The notes under the pieces are model-generated. The model had not been told where the DNA came from and did no database searches. It saw only the letters and a program-made list of their open reading frames with translations. The position numbers were made by a program, and so were the translations under genes. From Anaerolineae bacterium (GTDB lineage: Bacteria > Chloroflexota > Anaerolineae > 4572-78 > NAK82), in contig JAUVPY010000068.1 in assembly GCA_030598425.1 (NCBI GenBank), forward strand, positions 1 to 8,998: DNA of 8,998 nucleotides. The letters run 5' to 3'. Of the stretch, positions 1 through 4,100 are shown piece by piece; position 1 is the first letter of the stretch; every line of letters begins with the position of its first letter.

Positions 1-136
1 AACTATCTAAACTCTTTTGCGGCCCCATGGAAGCCCGAATTTGTTTAGTTTCATATGTTCGGATCAGTCGTTATCCATCGCCTACTGGCAGCCCTGCTGG
101 TGGCTTCGTTCATCCCCAAGAGGGCATATAACCACT

Positions 137-298
137 CAGTATTTGCATCCCTACCCCAGTTATGCTAATCTCATCCCGAGCCAGGTCGTGGGGCACGACG
201 GCCGCGCGCGGCATCCTGATCCGCTACCACAACTCCCCGGCTTGGCCGATTACGTCCGTTTCAGCGTCGGCATCCTAGCGACGACAGAGCGGTTAATT
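137..298 (+). pseudogene. hisC: Decayed C-terminal fragment of histidinol-phosphate aminotransferase
   Basis: In the frame of position 137 the DNA reads QYLHPYPSYANLIPSQVVG, which matches the HisC segment 'yL.PYPSqANFil..vvG' that precedes the last part of the fold. At about 204-209 the homology moves to another frame, which reads ARGILIRYHNSP (about 204-239), the conserved HisC 'rGILvRyyn.p' segment. It then returns to the first frame as GLADYVRFSVG (239-271), the HisC signature 'gL.dyiRiSvG' containing the phosphate-binding arginine. About six to eight residues normally found between 'GRDAR' and 'RGIL' are missing, so there is a small out-of-frame deletion as well as a one-base frameshift near 239. 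Nothing recognisable as the pyridoxal-phosphate domain lies upstream. What is seen is the motifs and the broken frames. That it is a dead relic rather than a sequencing error is inferred, because several lesions occur together. Confidence 0.72.
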
Positions 299-361
299 GT
301 CGAAATCACCCTCGAACTTGATGGGCGCGGTTGAGCCCACGTCAACACCGGTGTCGGCTTC
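281..361 (+). pseudogene. hisB: Decayed N-terminal fragment of imidazoleglycerol-phosphate dehydratase
   Basis: Directly after the HisC relic the same frame reads TTERLIVEITLELDGRG, a TGA stop (332-334), then AHVNTGVGF. This matches the start of HisB, 'RtTkET.I.v.l.LDG.G...v.TGvGFldHML', and breaks off just before the metal-binding 'DHML' helix. The stop replaces one residue and could come from a single CGA-to-TGA change. HisC and HisB are commonly neighbours in his operons in this order, which supports a relic of a former hisC-hisB junction. The exact crossover is ambiguous because 'TERLI' also fits the HisC C-terminus after 'SVG'. From 362 to the stop at 458 the frame stays open but no longer resembles HisB. 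The rest of 361-443 shows nothing recognisable except that it leads into the ribosome-binding site of the next gene. Confidence 0.6.
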
Positions 362-456
362 CCGTTGAGCAAGGTACAGATTGCTAATGACTATACGCTC
401 AACCTGCGTTATCGTTCGGAGTTAATCCATCGCATACAGATTCAGGGAGGTCTAGT

Positions 457-915
457 ATGAGCGCACGTGGTATGTATTTTGAGGAATTCGAGGTGGGTCA
501 CGAGATGGTCAGCGTGGGCCGCACCATCACCGAGGCCGACGTGGTGAACTTCGCCGGACTCTCTGGCGACTACACCCAGCTTCACACCGACGAGGAGCAC
601 GCCAAAGGCAGCCTCTTTGGCAAACGAGTTGCCCACGGCGTGCTGGTCTTGTCGATCGCCACCGGACTGGCGGTTCGCCTGGGCTTCATTGAGGGGACGG
701 CTTTGGCCTTCCGCGAGTTGACGTGTAAATTCAGTCAGCCAACCTTTTTCGGTGACACGATCCACGTCAAGGCCCGTGTCAAAGAGCTAAAGCCGATGCC
801 GCGCCTGGGCGGTGGGTCGGTCATCTTCGACGTGTGGGTCATCAACCAGGAAGGGAAAACCGTGCAGAAGGGCGAGTGGAATATGCTGATAGCCAGTAAG
901 GAGGGAGCGGACTAA
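457..915 (+). CDS. MaoC-family dehydratase ((R)-specific enoyl-CoA hydratase-like)
   Basis: A 152-residue single hot-dog domain, the normal length for the small MaoC/PhaJ hydratases that add water to trans-2-enoyl-CoA in the cytoplasm. The hydratase signature lies at residues 36-50 (SGDYTQLHTDEEHAK), with the expected catalytic Asp38 and His43, followed by FGKRVAHGVLVLS (54-66), the substrate-tunnel helix. The usual 'N-P' between the Asp and His is 'T-Q' here, so the acyl substrate may not be the textbook one. The ATG is chosen because AGGGAGG (444-450) sits six bases upstream. A second ATG at 472 lacks such a site. It stands alone: decayed his genes lie upstream and non-coding DNA downstream, and no beta-oxidation or polyester genes adjoin it. 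The fold is certain; the substrate is not. Confidence 0.9.
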   Translation: MSARGMYFEEFEVGHEMVSVGRTITEADVVNFAGLSGDYTQLHTDEEHAKGSLFGKRVAHGVLVLSIATGLAVRLGFIEGTALAFRELTCKFSQPTFFGDTIHVKARVKELKPMPRLGGGSVIFDVWVINQEGKTVQKGEWNMLIASKEGAD

Positions 916-940
916 GTTTCGGCCAGGCAGGGGAGAGCCT

Positions 941-1020
941 ACTGGACCCAGTCAGCCTCGATGGGGGATCCTACCTGGCAGGTACGGACGCAAGGGGCAG
1001 CCGCCTGCCTGGTGGCCTTG
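941..1020 (+). other. Structured non-coding DNA downstream of the MaoC gene
   Basis: Between the MaoC stop (915) and the cupin stop (1174) there are about 258 bases with no plausible gene. The first part holds small inverted repeats: ACTGG/CCAGT at 941-952, TACCT/AGGTA at 972-984, and a larger hairpin in which CAAGG+GGCAG (991-1000) can pair with CTGCC (1005-1009) and CCTTG (1016-1020) around a CCGC loop, with a six-base bulge. None is followed by a T-run, so this is not a classical intrinsic terminator for the MaoC transcript, although it could still stabilise or end it. I recognise no RNA family here. Confidence 0.35.
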
Positions 1021-1085
1021 TCCCACTCGGCGTGCGTCGCTTGCTCAACGCCCCGGACCGCTCGCTCGGATAAGGAGACTGGGAC

Positions 1086-1104
1086 CTAAGACGGTCACTC
1101 TTAG
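1086..1104. terminator. Small hairpin between convergent MaoC and cupin genes
   Basis: CTAAGA (1086-1091) and TCTTAG (1099-1104) form a perfect six-base stem with a seven-base loop, placed between two converging genes. It could serve as a weak bidirectional terminator, but there is no T-run on either side, so the role is tentative. Confidence 0.25.
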
Positions 1105-1130
1105 CCTGCTTTAGCTGGCTTTAGCTTTGA
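1101..1130. repeat. Three imperfect copies of a 10-bp tandem repeat
   Basis: The unit TTAGCNNGCT is repeated at 1101-1110, 1111-1120 and 1121-1130, the last copy being degenerate (TTAGCTTTGA). It is probably slippage-generated, with no visible function. Confidence 0.55.
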
Positions 1131-1132
1131 GC

Positions 1133-1174
1133 CTGAGGATTTATTCTCAGCTTCTGAGGGCTTGTTCTCAGACT
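1133..1174. repeat. Tandem pair of 21-bp hairpin repeats
   Basis: Two adjacent 21-bp copies (1133-1153 and 1154-1174) each read CTGAG, eight bases, CTCAG, three bases. Each can fold into a five-base stem with an eight-base loop. The second copy ends exactly at the cupin stop codon (1174-1176). Read on the - strand, these hairpins come just after the cupin gene, so they may act as a transcript end or an RNA-stability element. No strong U-tract follows. Confidence 0.5.
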
Positions 1175-1542
1175 CACTTAGGCATCAACCCCGAGACAGG
1201 AATGCCGCACAGGAACTTGAATGGCGCATCACCCGCGTTAACGTAGGTGTGCTGGGTGTTGGGTGGCACAAAAACCACATCGCCTGCGCCCACGGCGTGC
1301 CACGCGCCGTCGATTTGAACCCGCCCCTTCCCCTCCATGACGTAATTCTCGTGCTCAAAGGGGTGCGTATGGTTGGGTGTGTGGCCGCCGGGGGCCACTT
1401 CAATCACCCGCAAGGCGTATACGGGCGCGCCATCCTTTTCCTCGTCGATGATCCAGCGGACGGTCACCCGAAGCGCTCCGTCCCCGTATACCTCCGAGGG
1501 CACGTCGGTGTAGTGGCAGACTTTGGCAGTTGGTTCGGTCAT
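1174..1542 (-). CDS. Single-domain cupin protein
   Basis: A 122-residue protein with both cupin motifs. Motif 1 is at residues 52-71 (GGHTPNHTHPFEHE...), offering metal ligands His58, His60 and Glu65 (or His64). Motif 2 is at 87-102 (GDVVFVPPNTQHTYVN) with His98 as the fourth ligand. It is therefore a metal-binding beta-barrel, probably a small cytoplasmic binding protein, isomerase or dioxygenase; such short cupins have many uses and I cannot name the ligand. The start is ATG 1542 because GGAGGGG (positions 1558-1552) lies nine bases before it. A GTG at 1566 would lengthen the protein by eight residues but would put the ribosome-binding site inside the gene. It has its own promoter and is transcribed toward the MaoC gene, divergently from the molybdenum maturation genes. 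Confidence 0.88.
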   Translation of the reverse strand: MTEPTAKVCHYTDVPSEVYGDGALRVTVRWIIDEEKDGAPVYALRVIEVAPGGHTPNHTHPFEHENYVMEGKGRVQIDGAWHAVGAGDVVFVPPNTQHTYVNAGDAPFKFLCGIPVSGLMPK

Positions 1543-1561
1543 CTTTGGCTTCCCCTCCAGC

Positions 1562-1575
1562 TTCACTTGAGTGAA
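1562..1575. promoter_or_regulatory. Palindrome in the cupin leader, possible operator
   Basis: TTCACT-TG-AGTGAA is a perfect 6+2+6 palindrome, 20 bases upstream of the cupin ATG and between its promoter and ribosome-binding site. A downstream operator for a dimeric repressor is plausible but unproven. Confidence 0.35.
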
Positions 1576-1579
1576 TATC

Positions 1580-1594
1580 AGGTGCCTGGCACCT
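1580..1594. repeat. REP-like perfect palindrome with adjoining T-run
   Basis: AGGTGCC-T-GGCACCT is a perfect 7+1+7 palindrome, followed on the + strand by C and six Ts (1596-1601). It resembles GGTGCC/GGCACC palindromes that I recall recurring in many bacterial genomes. On the + strand the shape is that of a small intrinsic terminator, although the one-base centre must open to form a loop. On the - strand it lies in the untranslated leader of the cupin mRNA. It could be a REP-type repeat, an operator or a terminator. Confidence 0.45.
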
Positions 1595-1625
1595 CTTTTT
1601 TGAAGTGTTGCGTTCAGGTGTCCAA

Positions 1626-1654
1626 AGTCTAGAGCAGAAGAGAAGGTATGTCAA
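1626..1654 (-). promoter_or_regulatory. Sigma-70-type promoter of the cupin gene
   Basis: On the - strand a perfect -35 box TTGACA (1654-1649) is separated by 17 bases from TAGACT (1631-1626), a four-of-six match to TATAAT. Transcription would start near 1619, giving a leader of about 77 bases that carries both palindromes and the ribosome-binding site. Confidence 0.6.
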
Positions 1655-1683
1655 ACGATGGCAAGGCGCGCGGGAATGGACAG

Positions 1684-1700
1684 AATGTCAACACCGCCTA
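1684..1700. repeat. Third copy of the 17-bp terminal repeat seen at 4006-4100
   Basis: AATGTCAACACCGCCTA differs from the right end of the 95-bp inverted-repeat element (4084-4100) at only two of 17 positions, and is in the same orientation. A possible worn left end lies about 100 bases upstream: GTGTTG at 1605-1610, then TT, then GTGTCC at 1618-1623, echoing the left end of the 4006 element (GTGTTGACATTGTGTCC). If so, about 1599-1700 is a second, older copy, and it contains the cupin promoter. Confidence 0.5.
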
Positions 1701-1742
1701 ATCCCACTGCCTATCCATCAATCTCTTGCATAGCAGGACGTT

Positions 1743-2588
1743 ATGATGCTTTTCTCTGACACCCTGGTTTTGATCAAGGGCGCTGGCGACCTGGCCACCG
1801 GGGTCGCCTATCGTCTTTTTCGCTCTGGATTTCCGGTGCTGATGACCGAGCTCCCAGAACCATTGATGGTGCGCCGCGCCGTCAGCTTCGGCCAGGCGGT
1901 CTACGACGGTGAGACCACCGTCGAGGAGGTGACTGCCCGGCGCGTGGAAGACTCCCGGGAGGGGCTGGCCGTCGCGCGTCGAGGTGAGGTCATCTCGGTG
2001 CTGGTGGACCCGGAGGCTCACGCAGTCGAGGTTCTCAAGCCGAGAGTGCTGGTGGATGGCGTTATGGCCAAGCACAACACCGGTACCCGCATCACCGACG
2101 CGCCGCTGGTCATCGCCCTGGGACCGGGCTTTATCGCAGACGTCGATTGTCACGCCGCCATTGAGACCAACCGTGGCCACTGGCTGGGCCGCATCATTTA
2201 TGAAGGCTCCCCCCAGCCCGACACCAAGACCCCCGGCAAGGTGGAGGGCTACGCCCGAGGGCGGGTGATCCGCGCCCCGGCCGACGGCCACCTGCGCCCC
2301 GTCGCAGGCGTCGGCGATCGGCTGCGCAAGGGAGACCTCATCGGCCACGTGAATGGCCACGAAGTGCGCGCCATGTTCGATGGCGTGCTGCGCGGGCTGA
2401 TCCACCCCAGCGTGCGCGTGACTAAGGGTCTCAAAATCGGCGATCTGGACCCGCGTGCCGTGGATCGCCATTGTTTCACCATCTCCGAGAAATCGTTGGC
2501 CATCGGGGGCGCTGTGCTAGAGGCGATCTTGGCCTGGCTTAATCAGGGGGTAGGAAGTAGGGACGCGAAGCGGGAAGTAGGAAGCTGA
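1743..2588 (+). CDS. yqeB: YqeB-type (EF2563 family) molybdenum hydroxylase accessory protein
   Basis: A 281-residue protein of the EF2563/YqeB family, associated with maturation of selenium-dependent molybdenum hydroxylases; its exact reaction is not established. The N-terminus carries a Rossmann-like nucleotide-binding loop (LVLIKGAGDLATG, residues 8-20). The middle holds ALGPGFIADVDCHAAIET (125-142), and 174-238 reads like a barrel-sandwich (biotinyl-like) fold without the modifiable lysine, ending in KIGDLDPR. Two adjacent ATGs occur; AGGA at 1735-1738 is four bases from the first and seven from the second (1746), so translation may start at 1746. The family-like sequence ends near residue 268; the last dozen residues (VGSRDAKREVGS) come from a purine-rich repeat. 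The next gene, 67 bp on, is YqeC-MocA, the expected partner. Confidence 0.9.
   Translation: MMLFSDTLVLIKGAGDLATGVAYRLFRSGFPVLMTELPEPLMVRRAVSFGQAVYDGETTVEEVTARRVEDSREGLAVARRGEVISVLVDPEAHAVEVLKPRVLVDGVMAKHNTGTRITDAPLVIALGPGFIADVDCHAAIETNRGHWLGRIIYEGSPQPDTKTPGKVEGYARGRVIRAPADGHLRPVAGVGDRLRKGDLIGHVNGHEVRAMFDGVLRGLIHPSVRVTKGLKIGDLDPRAVDRHCFTISEKSLAIGGAVLEAILAWLNQGVGSRDAKREVGS
2550..2585. repeat. Purine-rich repeat at the end of yqeB
   Basis: GGAAGTAGG occurs at 2553-2561 and again at 2573-2581, within a G/A-rich tract joined by GGACGCGAAGC. It encodes the unusual C-terminal tail of YqeB and supplies its stop, so the repeat appears to have been inserted or expanded into the end of the gene. Confidence 0.55.
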
Positions 2589-2611
2589 CGGTCACCCACC
2601 ACTCTCCACGG

Positions 2612-2644
2612 AGTACGCAATACGCAGTACGCAATACGCAGTAC
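2612..2644. repeat. Tandem repeat with 7-bp period, TACGCA(A/G)
   Basis: Two perfect copies of the 14-base unit AGTACGCAATACGC (2612-2625 and 2626-2639) and a partial third (2640-2644). At finer scale this is TACGCAR repeated about four and a half times from 2614. It sits in the 67-base gap before yqeC-mocA, where a ribosome-binding site would be expected, and none is obvious before the ATG at 2656. It is too short and too regular for CRISPR. Confidence 0.85.
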
Positions 2645-2655
2645 TTGTTGGGCTT

Positions 2656-4008
2656 ATGAACCTAAATCGCGCGCTGCGCATTCAACCGAAAGAGGTCGTC
2701 GCCTTCGTGGGCGGTGGCGGCAAGACGAGCGCGATGTTTCGCCTGGCGGATGAACTCGTCGCGGACGGAGGGCGTGTTGTCACCACCACCACGACCCGTA
2801 TCTTTTCCAGCCAAATCGCCCTTGCCCCGCACCACATCGTCCACGCCAGGGGCCAAGCCACCCGCCAACTTATTGACTCATTGTCTCAGCAACTCACCCA
2901 ACATCCCCATCTTCTGGTTGTTGGAGAGCCCGACCATGACATCGGCAAGGCATTTGGCGTAGCCCCGGACGTTGTGGCGGCTATGGCCGCCCTGTCGGGG
3001 GTAGACTTCATCCTCGACGAGGCCGACGGCTCGCGCATGCGGCCCTTTAAAGCCCCCGCTGACCACGAGCCGGTGGTGCCCGGGTGTACCACGATCTTGG
3101 TGCCGGTCGTTGGCGTGGATGCTCTGGGCCGTCCGTTGGTCGAGAGATACGTCCACCGAGCCGGGCGCGTGGCGGAGCTAGCCGGTGTCGAGGTTGGTGT
3201 CGAGGTGACGCCGGAGATTGTTGCTTCAGTCCTGGCTCATCCCCTGGGTGGGCTGAAGGGGTTGCCACCCAGCGCCCGGGCCGTGCCCCTCATCAACAAA
3301 GTGGAAAGCGCCCAACAATTGAACGCCGCGCACGAGATCGCCCGCCATCTATTGGCTCACCCGAGGGTTGACGCCGTGGCGATCGGCGCGGTGCAGCGCG
3401 AGGACCCTGTGATCGAAGTGCGAGGCCGGGTAGCGGCGGTCGTGCTGGCGGCAGGCGGATCCAAACGCTTCGGCAGGCCCAAGCAATTGCTGTCCTGGGA
3501 GGGGGATACCTTGCTGGGGCACGTGGTAGACGTGGCCTTGGCCTCGGGTGCAGAGCCGGTCGTCGTGGTGCTGGGTCACCAGGCCGATGCCTGCCGGGCT
3601 GCTCTCGGCGGCCGGCCGGTGCAGGTAGTCGTCAATCCCGACTGGGCCCAGGGGCAAAGCACTTCTGTGCGAGCGGGACTGGCCGCCCTGCCCGCCAACG
3701 TAAGTGGCGCGCTTTTCCCTTTGGTCGACCAGCCAGGCATCACCCCGGACCTCACCAACGCGCTCATCAAGCGCCACCAGGCCACATTGGCCCCCGTCGT
3801 CTGGCCGGAGTACCAGGGGCGACGCGGCAATCCCGTCCTCTTCGACCGCGACATCTTCCCCCATCTGGTGCGCCTGAAGGGCGACACCGGCGGCCGGCCG
3901 GTGTTGCAGGCCTATGCCCGGCACGCCGAGCGCGTGCCAGCCCCCGATCCTGGCGTTTTGTTCGACATTGACACACCGGACGATTACACCAGGGCCCGTG
4001 TGGATTAG
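2656..4008 (+). CDS. yqeC-mocA: YqeC-MocA fusion: molybdenum cofactor maturation GTPase-like domain plus cytidylyltransferase
   Basis: A 450-residue two-domain cytoplasmic protein. Residues 1 to about 250 are YqeC: a P-loop VGGGGKTS (18-25), TTTTTRIF (43-50), the family hallmark DEADGSRMRPFK (121-132) and LINKVE (212-217). From about 258 follows a complete MobA-like NTP-transferase of the MocA type: VLAAGGSKRFGRPKQLL (263-279) for nucleotide binding, VVVLGH (303-308), NPDWAQGQSTSVRAGL (327-342), the metal-binding LVDQPGIT (356-363), GRRGNPVLF (388-396), GDTGGRPVL (409-417) and DIDTPDDY (437-444). MocA enzymes join CMP from CTP to molybdopterin, making the cytosine dinucleotide used by xanthine-dehydrogenase-type hydroxylases. 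YqeC's own reaction is not established. The two are more often separate genes, so the fusion supports one pathway. No clear ribosome-binding site precedes the ATG. The TAG stop lies in the left end of the 95-bp element. Confidence 0.93.
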   Translation: MNLNRALRIQPKEVVAFVGGGGKTSAMFRLADELVADGGRVVTTTTTRIFSSQIALAPHHIVHARGQATRQLIDSLSQQLTQHPHLLVVGEPDHDIGKAFGVAPDVVAAMAALSGVDFILDEADGSRMRPFKAPADHEPVVPGCTTILVPVVGVDALGRPLVERYVHRAGRVAELAGVEVGVEVTPEIVASVLAHPLGGLKGLPPSARAVPLINKVESAQQLNAAHEIARHLLAHPRVDAVAIGAVQREDPVIEVRGRVAAVVLAAGGSKRFGRPKQLLSWEGDTLLGHVVDVALASGAEPVVVVLGHQADACRAALGGRPVQVVVNPDWAQGQSTSVRAGLAALPANVSGALFPLVDQPGITPDLTNALIKRHQATLAPVVWPEYQGRRGNPVLFDRDIFPHLVRLKGDTGGRPVLQAYARHAERVPAPDPGVLFDIDTPDDYTRARVD

Positions 4009-4100
4009 GCCGTGTTGACATTGTGTCCTTACCCTCTGAGGCTCCAGCGAAAAGTTTGATGATGCCTCTCAGGTGATAACTCAAATGTCAACACTACCTA
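4006..4100. mobile_element. 95-bp MITE-like inverted-repeat element between convergent genes
   Basis: The left end (4006-4022, TAGGCCGTGTTGACATT) and the right end (4084-4100, AATGTCAACACTACCTA) are inverted repeats matching at 15 of 17 positions. Inside, CTGAGGC (4036-4042) can pair with GCCTCTCAG (4064-4072) with a two-base bulge, so the whole unit can fold as one long hairpin. It encodes nothing. The outer TA on each side would fit the TA target duplication of IS630/mariner-type transposition, although no transposase is in the window. The stop codons of both flanking genes (TAG at 4006-4008 on +, TAG at 4100-4098 on -) are inside the ends. It may also work as a bidirectional terminator, and a folded attenuator without mobility is the alternative. 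A related end at 1684-1700 favours a mobile repeat. Confidence 0.6.

Noticed and set aside
17..334. A 105-codon open frame that could be called a hypothetical protein
   Set aside because: Its only recognisable parts are out-of-register HisC and HisB fragments, and no ribosome-binding site precedes the ATG, so it is treated as pseudogene DNA.
916..1085. Riboswitch or tRNA in the MaoC-cupin gap
   Set aside because: No cloverleaf, T-box or known riboswitch consensus could be recognised; only small hairpins are visible.
1162..1632. 156-codon + strand open frame over the cupin gene
   Set aside because: It is antisense to a gene with both cupin motifs and has no recognisable domain or ribosome-binding site.
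1698..2471. 257-codon - strand open frame opposite yqeB
   Set aside because: It is the mirror of a recognised gene, with repetitive His/Ala/Gly-rich composition typical of antisense translation.
2612..2644. CRISPR array
   Set aside because: The unit is 7 or 14 bp with no spacers and only about 33 bp in total.
3349..3924. 191-codon - strand open frame inside yqeC-mocA
   Set aside because: It overlaps the fully motif-supported MocA domain; long antisense frames are common in GC-rich DNA.
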